From Flavobacteriales bacterium CG_4_9_14_3_um_filter_32_8 (GTDB taxonomy: Bacteria > Bacteroidota > Bacteroidia > Flavobacteriales_E > Vicingaceae): DNA of 13,823 bases. The position numbers were made by a program, and so were the translations under genes. Positions 6,959 through 13,823 of the stretch are shown piece after piece. The stretch covers positions 522-14,344 of the forward strand of contig PFUQ01000178.1 of NCBI GenBank assembly GCA_002790175.1. Direction: 5' to 3'. The stretch's first letter is position 1. Each line of letters begins with the position of its first letter. The notes under the pieces are model-generated. The model ran no database searches. It had not been told where the DNA came from and saw only the letters and a list, made by a program, of their open reading frames with translations.

Positions 6959-9072
6959 GATGCTAATTCCAATATTATTTTTTCGCCCTTTATTATTTTA
7001 TTACCTGGCAAGACAGATTGATTAATAACTGCTCCATTGCCTGTAAAACTTACTCTTAATCCTTGATTTTCTAGAATATAAATAGCATCTCTAATGCTCA
7101 TTCCTGTTACATCAGCAACATAAATGGGAGCAATATTTTTCTTGTCAATTTTTACTTCTTTTTCGCTAGTAGTTACTTTCGCCCATTTGGGAGTATTGCT
7201 CGAAAGAATTGTCTTTACATGAAGCGTAGAGTATATTTTTGATAAATCTGAGTAATAACCATTTTTTGCAACTGGAATTCGAGATGCTGCAAAACTTTCT
7301 TTGGTTTTTAGTTCTTCATGAATTTGTATGCTACTTGCATAAACTTTATCGGCTACTTCTTTAAATATTGGACCAGCTACTAAATTTCCATAATACACAT
7401 TTTGAGTAGGTGCATTGATGACAACAATGCAAGAATATTTAGGTTTATCCGCAGGAAAATAACCAACAAAAGAAGCTTGGTGGCTTACTTTAGCTTCGTA
7501 TTTATAGCCATATTTATCGTTTGCAATTTGTGCAGTTCCTGTTTTTCCAGCAATTTTATAGACTGCGTTTTTTAGGTTTCTTCCTGTTCCTTCTTCTACT
7601 ACACCTTCCAACATTTCTTTTGCCATTTGAATGGTTTTTTTGGAGCAGATGGAATTATTAATAACTACGGTATCGTAATGTTTAATTAATTTTCCTCGTT
7701 GACGAATTTCTTTTACAAATTTTGGCTTCACCATTTTACCGTCATTGGCAACAGCATTGTAAAAAGTTAAAATTTGTAGCGGTGTCATTTGTACTTCATA
7801 TCCAATAGACATCCAAGGCAAAGAAATTCCTGACCATGTTTGGCTATCTGTACTTTTTATAAATGGAGAGGATTCACCAGCGATTTCTATTCCTAATTTT
7901 TTATTCAAATCCATTTTGTAAAGCCGATCTATAAATTCCTGTGGCTTTGCTGAATAAACTCTGTTTATCTCTTTTGAAATGGCAACATTCGAAGATTTCA
8001 TAAAGGATTCTTTAATAGAAATAGTACCATAACCACCTTCGTGAGAATCTCTCATCACAGCATCATAAAACTTAGTTGTTCCATTCTCGGTATTTACCCG
8101 ATCATTCAAATCCAAGTAACCATCTTCAAAAGCAGCCATTAAGGAGGCAAGTTTAAATACCGACCCTGGTTCAGTGCTTTCTCCAATCACATAATTATAA
8201 CCTTCATAATAAGTGCCATCGATATTTCTTTTTAAATTGGCAATTGCCTTCACATCACCAGTAGCAACCTCCATCATCACCACACAACCATGGTCTGCCT
8301 GATGAGTTTCTAATTGTTTTAACAAGGCATGTTCTGCAACATCCTGAATATTAATATCAATCGTGGTATAAATATCACTACCATCTTCCGATTCTTTACC
8401 ATTATTTTCATCAATAGGCATCCAAACTCCGCCTGCAATTTTTTGCATCCACTGCTTTCCGTTAACTCCAGTTAGCTCTTTGCTATAAGCTCCTTCTAAT
8501 CCAACAGGCTTTAGCCCTTCTCGTTCGTAGCCAATTGTTCTTGAAGCTAAAATATTAAAGGGGTTTACCCTTCTATTTTGTTGGGTATAAATAAAACCGC
8601 CTTTGTATTTTCCATTTCTAAAAATTGGAAATTTTTTAATTCTTTTTAAATCGGTGTACTTTACATTTCTTCTAATTAATTGGTAACGAGCCCCTTTTTT
8701 TCGTGCAGTTTTTAATGCTGTTAAATATTGCCATTTTGTTTTTTCGGGATATAATTTGGATAACTCAAAGGCTAAAGAATCTACATTTTCATTAAAATAC
8801 CCATCGGTTAAGGCGTTGGTGTTGGCATCAAATCGAATTTCATACTTTGGTATAGAGGTCGCTAACAAACTTCCATCAGCTGCATAAATATTTCCTCTTA
8901 CCGCATCAATCTCTTTAAATGTACGCGTCAAAGATTCTTCTTTCTCTTTCCACTTGTCTCCTTGTATAATTTGTAGATTAACTGTTTGCCCGATAATAAT
9001 GATGGCAAAAAGGCAAACCATCCCATATATCAGATATACTCTAGAAAAAATGGTTTGCTTGTTATCTTTCAT
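6955..9072 (-). CDS. ftsI: FtsI/PBP3-type septal transpeptidase with C-terminal PASTA domain
   Basis: This class B penicillin-binding protein cross-links septal peptidoglycan in partnership with FtsW. The 705-residue product has a short cytoplasmic N-terminus, one membrane anchor at about 11-32, and a PBP dimerisation region including RGNIYAADGSLLATS (59-73). The transpeptidase domain follows with all three active-site motifs: SVFK at 304-307 (nucleophile Ser), SSN at 360-362, and KTGT at 510-513. A single PASTA domain closes the protein (about 648-705: VADVTGMSIRDAIYILENQG, then LPGNKIIKGEKI). PASTA-bearing FtsI is common in Bacteroidota and Firmicutes and is thought to bind peptidoglycan. 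The ATG at 9072 is one base after the ftsL stop; the 3' end overlaps murE by 4 bases. Confidence 0.97.
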   Translation of the reverse strand: MKDNKQTIFSRVYLIYGMVCLFAIIIIGQTVNLQIIQGDKWKEKEESLTRTFKEIDAVRGNIYAADGSLLATSIPKYEIRFDANTNALTDGYFNENVDSLAFELSKLYPEKTKWQYLTALKTARKKGARYQLIRRNVKYTDLKRIKKFPIFRNGKYKGGFIYTQQNRRVNPFNILASRTIGYEREGLKPVGLEGAYSKELTGVNGKQWMQKIAGGVWMPIDENNGKESEDGSDIYTTIDINIQDVAEHALLKQLETHQADHGCVVMMEVATGDVKAIANLKRNIDGTYYEGYNYVIGESTEPGSVFKLASLMAAFEDGYLDLNDRVNTENGTTKFYDAVMRDSHEGGYGTISIKESFMKSSNVAISKEINRVYSAKPQEFIDRLYKMDLNKKLGIEIAGESSPFIKSTDSQTWSGISLPWMSIGYEVQMTPLQILTFYNAVANDGKMVKPKFVKEIRQRGKLIKHYDTVVINNSICSKKTIQMAKEMLEGVVEEGTGRNLKNAVYKIAGKTGTAQIANDKYGYKYEAKVSHQASFVGYFPADKPKYSCIVVINAPTQNVYYGNLVAGPIFKEVADKVYASSIQIHEELKTKESFAASRIPVAKNGYYSDLSKIYSTLHVKTILSSNTPKWAKVTTSEKEVKIDKKNIAPIYVADVTGMSIRDAIYILENQGLRVSFTGNGAVINQSVLPGNKIIKGEKIILELAS

Positions 9073-9073
9073 T

Positions 9074-9472
9074 TTAATTGAATTGATTTATTTTCTCCAT
9101 ATCACGTTCATCAACTACTATTTTTGTTGGAGGAATAGTTGACTCTTTTATTCCAAGAATTTCAGTTGCCTGAGCTACTTGCGATTGTTTACTCTTATAA
9201 TTCAAATCTGATTTTAGGGTAATGTATTCCGATCTTAACTCCTTTAATTCATTACCAACTTTGTATAAATCTCTCACCGTTCTTTCGGCATAATATCCAT
9301 TGGCGATATAAAGAATTCCCATAAATGTTAAAAAGAAAATAAATGGTAAAGATTTGATTACCACATCTTTCGATAAAAAACTTCCTGAAAATATATTCGC
9401 CAACGATTTAGAAACTTTACCAGTTTCTGGTTTTGATTCTATTGTATTTTCTTCTTGTTTAAAACTGTTCAC
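9074..9472 (-). CDS. ftsL: FtsL-like division protein (Bacteroidota type)
   Basis: This small bitopic protein is the expected FtsL between rsmH and ftsI. FtsL forms the FtsQLB-type complex that activates FtsWI. The 132 residues have a polar cytoplasmic N-terminus, one membrane segment at about 41-58 (LPFIFFLTFMGILYIANG), then a periplasmic coiled-coil stretch at about 63-95 with LKELRSEYITLKSDLNYKSK, and a Pro-containing tail. Sequence is poorly conserved across phyla, so the call rests on architecture and place. The start is odd: in this frame only GTG at 9472 is available, since the next Met (50) is inside the membrane segment. The ATG at 9480 is out of frame and reaches TGA after three codons, the TGA overlapping the GTG. 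One more A in the A-run would join that ATG to the frame. Confidence 0.88.
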   Translation of the reverse strand: MNSFKQEENTIESKPETGKVSKSLANIFSGSFLSKDVVIKSLPFIFFLTFMGILYIANGYYAERTVRDLYKVGNELKELRSEYITLKSDLNYKSKQSQVAQATEILGIKESTIPPTKIVVDERDMEKINQFN

Positions 9473-9480
9473 TTTTTCAT

Positions 9481-10386
9481 TTACAATTTTTCGGCTATTC
9501 TAAGTTTTGCACTTCTAGACCTATTGTTATTTTTTATTTCTTCCTCGCTTGGAAGAATTGGTTTTCTATTTATTTGCTTAAACTTTAATTTTGGGTTTCC
9601 ATAAAAATCTTTTTCCAACTCTCCTTCAAACTTTCCCATCTTAAAAAAATTCTTTACAAGCCTGTCTTCTAATGAATGATAGGTTATTACTGACAATCTA
9701 CCACCTTGCTTTAACACTTCATAGCTTTGTTCAAGCATATCTTTCAAAGCTCCTAGTTCATCATTCACCTCTATCCTTAATGCCTGAAAAACTTGTGCTA
9801 AAAACTTGTTTCTCAATTTTCCAGGAACAAACTTTTCAACGATGTCAATCAACTCTTGAGTTTTTTTTATCCTTCCAGCTTCTCGTTGATTTACAATTTC
9901 GAACACCAACTGCTTCGAATTTTTTATTTCCCCATACTCTTTAAAAATTCTTATCAACTCTTCTTCTGCATATTCGTTAATGACTTTTTCAGCCGTTAAA
10001 CTATTGCTTTGATTCATTCTCATGTCTAAAGGACCATCAAAACGAATCGAAAACCCTCTTTCTCCTTCATTAAATTGGTGAGAAGAAACTCCCAAGTCAG
10101 CTAGAATACCATCCACAGGAATTGCCTGATAAAATTTTAAGTAATTTTTCAAATAACGAAAGTTCTGTTTCACCAACTCAAACCGATTATCAACAATATT
10201 GTTGGCTACTGCATCTTTATCCTGATCAAAGCCAAACAACTTCCCTTTTTCCCCTAATCTTTTTAAAATCTCTTTCGAATGACCACCACCTCCAAATGTT
10301 ACATCAACACATGTTTCGTCATTCTTTATAGTTAAGCCATCAACCGATTCTTTTAGCAAAACTGGATTATGATACTCCATTTTCAT
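9481..10386 (-). CDS. rsmH: RsmH (MraW), 16S rRNA N4-methyltransferase for C1402
   Basis: RsmH uses S-adenosylmethionine to methylate N4 of the 16S rRNA nucleotide C1402 in the P site and is the usual second gene of dcw clusters. The 301 residues match the family. Visible motifs are YHNPVLLKE near the N-terminus, the SAM loop VDVTFGGGGHS (27-37), GFDQD (52-56), DGILADLGVSSHQFNEGERGF, LDMRMNQ, QALRIEVNDEL, VITYHSLEDR, and the C-terminal NNRSRSAKLRIAEK. Two starts are possible: ATG at 10386 (20-base overlap with mraZ) or ATG at 10380 (two residues shorter). The second has AGGA six bases in front of it, so it may be the real start. The stop is 8 bases before the ftsL GTG. Confidence 0.97.
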   Translation of the reverse strand: MKMEYHNPVLLKESVDGLTIKNDETCVDVTFGGGGHSKEILKRLGEKGKLFGFDQDKDAVANNIVDNRFELVKQNFRYLKNYLKFYQAIPVDGILADLGVSSHQFNEGERGFSIRFDGPLDMRMNQSNSLTAEKVINEYAEEELIRIFKEYGEIKNSKQLVFEIVNQREAGRIKKTQELIDIVEKFVPGKLRNKFLAQVFQALRIEVNDELGALKDMLEQSYEVLKQGGRLSVITYHSLEDRLVKNFFKMGKFEGELEKDFYGNPKLKFKQINRKPILPSEEEIKNNNRSRSAKLRIAEKL

Positions 10387-10849
10387 CCTGATTTTCTGAA
10401 CTTCTGCCCATCACTTCTTCTGCTAATTTTGCAAACTCATCTGGCTCATCAGTCAACAAGCCATGATAAGTTGCTGCATCCCATATTTCTATTCTGTTGC
10501 CATAAGCGAACAACACCACATCCTTGGCAACACCTGCATAATCCAACATTCTTTTTGGAAACAAAATTCTACCAGTAACATCCAAACCTAACTCCGATGC
10601 ACCGCGATAGAAATAGCGAATAAATTCTCTATTCTTTTTTACATATTGGTTGAGCTTATTGACCTCAGCACTGATGTATTCCCAATCGTTTTTTGGATAC
10701 AACACCAAACATTTTTCAAAACCTCGGTTCATTACAAATCGCTCCTGAGCAGATGGGTCCAACTGCTTTCTTAAGTTGGAAGGAAGCATCAATCTTCCTT
10801 TTGCATCCAACTTACATTCGAATTCGCCTATAAAATTTGTTATCGCCAT
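10367..10849 (-). CDS. mraZ: MraZ, dcw operon transcriptional regulator
   Basis: MraZ is a DNA-binding protein with two AbrB-like half-domains that assembles into a ring and represses its own dcw promoter in characterised bacteria. The 160-residue product shows both half-domains: LDAKGRLMLPSNLRKQL near 13-29 and LDVTGRILFPKRMLDYAG about 75 residues later, each with the D-x-x-G-R hallmark. The ATG at 10849 is the first Met and is preceded by a short leader containing a TAGCT-ATCA-AGCTA inverted repeat (10854-10867). Some 50 bases upstream is a triple GTGG direct repeat that fits a MraZ binding site, so autoregulation is likely. The 3' end overlaps rsmH by 14 to 20 bases, depending on the rsmH start. 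Confidence 0.96.
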   Translation of the reverse strand: MAITNFIGEFECKLDAKGRLMLPSNLRKQLDPSAQERFVMNRGFEKCLVLYPKNDWEYISAEVNKLNQYVKKNREFIRYFYRGASELGLDVTGRILFPKRMLDYAGVAKDVVLFAYGNRIEIWDAATYHGLLTDEPDEFAKLAEEVMGRSSENQDENGVS

Positions 10850-10877
10850 CCGCTAGCTATCAAGCTATTAGTTTTTT

Positions 10878-10891
10878 AAAACGTAAAAATA
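10878..10891 (-). promoter_or_regulatory. Candidate -7 region of the dcw promoter
   Basis: Two overlapping octamers on the minus strand come within one base of the Bacteroidota -7 consensus TAnnTTTG: TATTTTTA (10884-10891) and TACGTTTT (10878-10885). Either would give a leader of roughly 25-35 bases before the mraZ ATG and would put the GTGG repeats across the -33 region. No clear TTG element is seen at -33, so this is tentative. Confidence 0.3.
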
Positions 10892-10900
10892 ATTCATTTT

Positions 10901-10930
10901 TTACCACTTTTTACCACTTTTTACCACTTG
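10901..10930 (-). promoter_or_regulatory. Probable MraZ operator: three direct repeats of AAGTGGTAAA-type at 10-bp period
   Basis: On the minus strand, GTGGT occurs three times exactly 10 bases apart, separated by AAAAA (plus strand TTACCACTT at 10901, 10911 and 10921), 52 bases upstream of mraZ. Characterised MraZ proteins bind three or more direct repeats spaced one helical turn apart: TGGGN with 5-base spacers in E. coli, AAAGTG-type repeats in Mollicutes. The spacing, the GTGG core and the place upstream of mraZ match that pattern. Binding in this organism is inference. Confidence 0.72.
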
Positions 10931-10937
10931 TTAATAA

Positions 10938-11072
10938 CTTTTAAACGATTTGAATGAAATATGGTTGCAATTCCTTGCCACCAAAAAAGGTTTTCAGGTG
11001 GGAGATTTTATTCACAAAGTCAAAAAAAAAGAATTGCCTATCGGAGAGTTTGAACAGAACTTGTTCGAAATA
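10938..11072 (+). other. Short open stretch of unknown origin fused in frame to the transposase remnant
   Basis: The frame opens after a TAA at 10935-10937 and runs without a stop into the transposase fragment. Its roughly 45 residues (including FLATKKGFQVGDFIHKVKKK and ELPIGEFEQNLFE) look protein-like: charged, with balanced hydrophobic residues. They do not resemble the N-terminal part of IS982 transposases I know. No ATG is in frame; only TTG codons such as the one at 10950 could start it. It may be a scrap of another gene brought together with the IS fragment by deletion. I cannot assign it. Confidence 0.35.
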
Positions 11073-11633
11073 ATGCCTTTAGAGGTTTGTAAACTTTCAA
11101 GAAGGGGAAGAAGTAAAATCTGTAAAGAAGATTTTCACTCCTCTCCAGATAAAGATTTTTGTGCTTCCCAACAAATGTATTTTTATGGGTATAAATTACA
11201 TGCAACTTGCTCTGTTAATGGAATTTTTAAAAGCATAGACATTAGTAAAGCATCCATTCATGATGTTCATTATTTAAAAGATATAAAGCAACAATTATCT
11301 AACTGTGTATTGCTTGGTGATAAAGGATATTTATCAGAAGAGGTGCGACTTGATTTATTTGAAACTGCTCAGATTAAACTTGGAGTGCCAATGAGGATAA
11401 ACCAAAAAAACTACAAAAAACAACCCTACATTTTTAGAAAATCCAGAAAGCGAATAGAAACGCTTTTCTCTCAATTGTGCGACCAGTTTATGATTAGAAG
11501 AAACTATGCTAAAAGTTTCCTTGGTTTTAAAACTAGAATCTTATCTAAGATTACCGCTATGACAGTCATTCAATACATTAACAAGTTCCTTTTTGATAGA
11601 AACATTAACAACTTAAAAATTAATATTTGCTAA
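11073..11633 (+). pseudogene. IS982-family transposase, 5'-truncated remnant
   Basis: From MPLEVCKLS onward the translation follows an IS982-family DDE transposase: CASQQMYFYGYKLHA, IDISKASIHDVHYLKD, the second catalytic Asp in LLGDKGYLSE (codon 11319-11321), and the third acidic residue in RKRIETLFSQL (codon 11457-11459), then a normal-looking C-terminus ending at TAA 11631. Family members are about 280-300 residues, while only about 186 are kept. The first catalytic Asp normally sits just before the MPLEV stretch (DS-MPLEV); here that place reads FEI, so the triad is broken and the enzyme should be inactive. The reading frame of the kept part is intact, suggesting a fairly recent truncation. 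The left end of the element is not found; the right end may be near 11634-11650, but no partner repeat remains to prove it. Confidence 0.85.
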
Positions 11634-11731
11634 ATGCACTACGGATTATTAAAGTAAAAAATTAAAACGAACAAAACAAATTTATTTTTTATATACGCTC
11701 TGTGGTTTAAACACACTTTAAAATAAATAAG

Positions 11732-11739
11732 TACTTTTG
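11732..11739 (+). promoter_or_regulatory. Candidate -7 box for the DUF4290-murA unit
   Basis: TACTTTTG matches the Bacteroidota -7 consensus TAnnTTTG exactly and lies 25 bases before the DUF4290 ATG, implying a leader of roughly 15-20 bases. A second exact match, TAAATTTG at 11747-11754, is too close to the ATG to leave a useful leader. No convincing -33 TTG is seen. The rest of 11634-11764 is AT-rich with no gene or RNA that I can see. Confidence 0.5.
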
Positions 11740-11764
11740 AACCTAGTAAATTTGAACTTACAAA

Positions 11765-12421
11765 ATGGAAACAATAGAAGAAAAAGATTACAACACTAGA
11801 AGAAACCAAATGGCAATATCCGAATATGGACGAAATATTCAGAAAATGGTGGAGCATGCCATTGCATTAGAAGATAGAGAAGAACGCAATAAAATGGGAC
11901 ATGGAATTATTAGCGTGATGGGACAATTAAACCCTCACTTAAGAGATATTGCCGATTTTAAACACAAATTGTGGGATCATTTATTTATCATTTCCGATTT
12001 TAAATTAGATGTAGATTCACCTTATCCTCTACCGAACAGAGAAGTCATTTTTGAGAAACCAAAAAAAATGGATTACCCAGTAACTGAAAATAGATTTAAA
12101 CATTATGGAAAATCTATTAAGGATTTAATTGATACCGCCATTAAGTTTGAGGAAGGTGATGAGAAAAATGCTTTAATCGGTGTAATTGTGAATTTGATGA
12201 AAAAAACCTACCTTACTTTTAACCAAGACAGTGTGGAAGATAAACAGATTTTAGCCGATTTAAAACTCATCTCTAAAGGACAATTAGTTGTGCCAGAATC
12301 TGTTCAAATTCTTCCTACCAACGATATCCTTTCCATGAATAAAAAGAAAACACCAATCGCTGCTTCTAAAAACAGTAAACAACCGCAGAAAAAACAAAAT
12401 TTCAAAAAACGTAGATATTAA
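11765..12421 (+). CDS. DUF4290 domain protein
   Basis: This 218-residue cytoplasmic protein belongs to DUF4290, a Bacteroidota-restricted family of unknown function. The family block is visible at about 18-90: SEYGRNIQKMVEHAIALEDR, then ERNKMGHGIISVMGQLNPHL, DIADFKHKLWDHLFIISDF and DSPYPLP. A second helical part (about 110-165) repeats the theme with HYGKSIKDLIDTAIKFEEG, so the protein may contain two related halves. The C-terminal 28 residues are a Lys/Gln/Asn-rich basic tail ending KKRRY, likely disordered. No signal peptide or membrane segment is seen. The gene is 2 bases upstream of murA on the same strand, so the two are probably co-transcribed. A link to peptidoglycan synthesis is suggested only by this neighbourhood. 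Confidence 0.9.
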   Translation: METIEEKDYNTRRNQMAISEYGRNIQKMVEHAIALEDREERNKMGHGIISVMGQLNPHLRDIADFKHKLWDHLFIISDFKLDVDSPYPLPNREVIFEKPKKMDYPVTENRFKHYGKSIKDLIDTAIKFEEGDEKNALIGVIVNLMKKTYLTFNQDSVEDKQILADLKLISKGQLVVPESVQILPTNDILSMNKKKTPIAASKNSKQPQKKQNFKKRRY

Positions 12422-12423
12422 TA

Positions 12424-13731
12424 ATGGCTACTTTTAAAATAAAAGGTGGAAATCGTTTAAAAGGTGAATTGATTCCACAAGGTGCTAAAAATGAGGCATT
12501 ACAGGTTGTGTGTGCTGTGCTATTAACAGCAGAAAGGGTTACACTAACCAATCTTCCTTCCATAAGAGACGTTAATTTTTTAATCGATTTATTAGAAGAA
12601 TTAGGCGTAAAAGTAGAACGAGTGGGAAATGGAACTGTTCACTTTCAGGCTGACAATGTTAATCTGGATTATTTACAAAGTGAGCAATTTAAAAAAAGAG
12701 CGGCTTCATTAAGAGGTTCCGTAATGATAATGGGGCCACTTTTGGCTCGATTTAAAAAAGCTTTCATGCCAAAACCTGGTGGCGATAAAATTGGAGCTCG
12801 CCCACTAGATACTCACTTTTTAGGATTTGCACAATTAGGCGCCACCTCTACTTACGATGCTAAATCTGGCATTTATTCATTGAAAGCAGATAACCTTACA
12901 GGCAAGTATATTCTTTTAGATGAACCTTCTGTAACTGGTACTGCTAATATTGTGATGACAGCAGTTATGGCAAAAGGAAAAACTACTATTTATAATGCTG
13001 CCTGCGAACCTTACCTTCAACAATTATGTGCCATGCTCAACAGAATGGGTGCAAAAATATCGGGTGTTGCCTCTAACTTATTAACTATTGAGGGAGTAAC
13101 TGAATTAGGTGGTTGCTCGCATCGATTGTTACCAGATTTTATTGAAGTAGGTTCTTTTATTGGTTTGGCAGCAATGACACAATCGGAAATTACCATTAAA
13201 GATTGTAGAGTGGATATGTTGGGAAGAATTCCAGACACCTTTAGAAGATTGGGTATCGACATTCAACTTAAAGGCGATGATATTTACATCCCTTCACAAA
13301 GTAATTATGAAATTAAAAAAATGATAGACGGTTCTATACCAACTATCTATGATGCTGTTTGGCCTGGCTTTACTCCCGATTTAATAAGTGTAATTTTAGT
13401 TACTGCTGTGCAAGCAAAAGGAACTGTTTTAATTCATCAAAAAATGTTTGATAGCCGTTTGTTTTTTATTGATCGACTAAAAGATATGGGAGCACAAATT
13501 ATACTTTGCGACCCACATCGAGCAACCGTTATTGGAATTAATAAAGAATATAATTTAAGAGGAACAACCATGTCCTCGCCAGATATTAGAGCTGGGGTAT
13601 CTTTATTAATTGCAGCACTTTCGGCAGACGGAGAAAGTAATATTAGTAACATTGAACAAATAGATAGAGGTTATCAATTTATTGACGACCGACTAAATGC
13701 AATAGGAGCAGACATTATTCGTTTATCCTAA
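12424..13731 (+). CDS. murA: MurA, UDP-GlcNAc enolpyruvyl transferase, Asp-type (predicted fosfomycin-insensitive)
   Basis: MurA transfers enolpyruvate from PEP to UDP-GlcNAc, the first committed step of peptidoglycan synthesis. The 435 residues match the family. Lys22 and Asn23 lie in PQGAKNEAL, as in E. coli. The active-site loop reads KPGGDKIGARPLDTHF, with Asp121 (codon 12784-12786) where E. coli has Cys115. Asp at this site keeps activity but removes the thiol that fosfomycin alkylates, as known for mycobacterial MurA and the engineered C115D enzyme. Further motifs are EPSVTGTANIVMTAV, GRIPDTFRRLGI, WPGFTPDLIS, FDSRLFFIDRLKDMGAQI and the C-terminal SPDIRAGVSLLIAAL. It follows DUF4290 after 2 bases with no visible Shine-Dalgarno sequence, normal for Bacteroidota. 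It lies divergently from the dcw operon. Confidence 0.97.
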   Translation: MATFKIKGGNRLKGELIPQGAKNEALQVVCAVLLTAERVTLTNLPSIRDVNFLIDLLEELGVKVERVGNGTVHFQADNVNLDYLQSEQFKKRAASLRGSVMIMGPLLARFKKAFMPKPGGDKIGARPLDTHFLGFAQLGATSTYDAKSGIYSLKADNLTGKYILLDEPSVTGTANIVMTAVMAKGKTTIYNAACEPYLQQLCAMLNRMGAKISGVASNLLTIEGVTELGGCSHRLLPDFIEVGSFIGLAAMTQSEITIKDCRVDMLGRIPDTFRRLGIDIQLKGDDIYIPSQSNYEIKKMIDGSIPTIYDAVWPGFTPDLISVILVTAVQAKGTVLIHQKMFDSRLFFIDRLKDMGAQIILCDPHRATVIGINKEYNLRGTTMSSPDIRAGVSLLIAALSADGESNISNIEQIDRGYQFIDDRLNAIGADIIRLS

Positions 13732-13790
13732 AAATTGTTAAGAATAAGTTAATCTCTTCTTCATTACCAATTACTTAGAAATAAATTTCT

Positions 13791-13798
13791 TAATTTTA
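13791..13798 (+). promoter_or_regulatory. Possible -7 box of a following gene
   Basis: TAATTTTA is one base from TAnnTTTG and stands 18 bases before an ATG at 13817 that opens a frame cut by the window edge after 7 bases. The rest of 13732-13823 is AT-rich with only a weak AGAAA-TAAA-TTTCT inverted repeat (13779-13792) and no strong terminator. Tentative. Confidence 0.2.
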
Positions 13799-13823
13799 TC
13801 TCACAAAATAAAAACTATGCAAA

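Noticed and set aside
9672..10578. Plus-strand open frames opposite rsmH and mraZ
   Set aside because: They are antisense to strongly supported genes, have skewed composition rich in Leu, Ser and His, and show no family motif.
10901..10930. Short regularly spaced repeats as a CRISPR-like array
   Set aside because: Units are only 10 bases with no spacers of 25-40 bases and no cas genes; the mraZ-upstream place fits an operator.
11634..11764. tRNA or small RNA gene in the intergenic stretch
   Set aside because: No cloverleaf, GTTCRANNC-like box or stable GC stem is visible.
11639..11857. Minus-strand 72-codon frame between the transposase remnant and DUF4290
   Set aside because: Phe/Tyr/Ile-rich translation of AT-rich DNA, overlapping the DUF4290 start; no sign of a real gene.
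13017..13652. Minus-strand frames inside murA
   Set aside because: Antisense to conserved MurA sequence with no motif of their own.
13732..13823. Rho-independent terminator after murA
   Set aside because: The only inverted repeat (AGAAA-TAAA-TTTCT) is short and all but one pair A-T, too weak to call.

Overview
The window is a low-GC chromosomal segment of a Bacteroidota bacterium, probably a Flavobacteriales-type lineage. The evidence is the Bacteroidota-type dcw order (no murF between murE and mraY), a Bacteroidota-type FtsL, a DUF4290-murA pair, weak ribosome binding sites and TAnnTTTG-like -7 promoter octamers. The organism is inferred; no rRNA or species marker is present.

Minus strand, bases 10849 down to 1, holds the division and cell wall (dcw) operon in transcription order: mraZ, rsmH, ftsL-like, ftsI (PASTA-bearing transpeptidase), murE, a four-helix-bundle (S23-type) gene, mraY, murD, a 121-residue unknown, ftsW and murG (cut by the window edge). 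Most neighbours overlap or are separated by 0 to 8 bases. The exceptions are the 76 and 71 base gaps around the four-helix-bundle gene, which looks like an inserted cassette. The enzymes form a near-complete lipid II and septal synthesis route: MurD and MurE build the stem peptide, MraY and MurG make lipid I and lipid II, and FtsW and FtsI polymerise and cross-link at the septum with FtsL.

Bases 10850-11764 lie between the divergent units. Next to mraZ is a three-copy 10-bp direct repeat (GTGGTAAAAA on the minus strand) that fits a MraZ operator. After it come a short open stretch of unknown origin and a 5'-truncated IS982-family transposase. A good -7 promoter motif precedes the plus-strand genes.

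Plus strand, bases 11765-13731, holds a DUF4290 gene followed after 2 bases by murA, the first committed step of the same pathway. This MurA has Asp in place of the fosfomycin-target Cys.

No wholly new multi-gene system is evident. The best leads are the MraZ-type operator, the 121-residue ORF that resembles a degenerate Mur ligase C-terminal domain, and the four-helix-bundle cassette bounded by a perfect 10-bp inverted repeat inside an essential operon.
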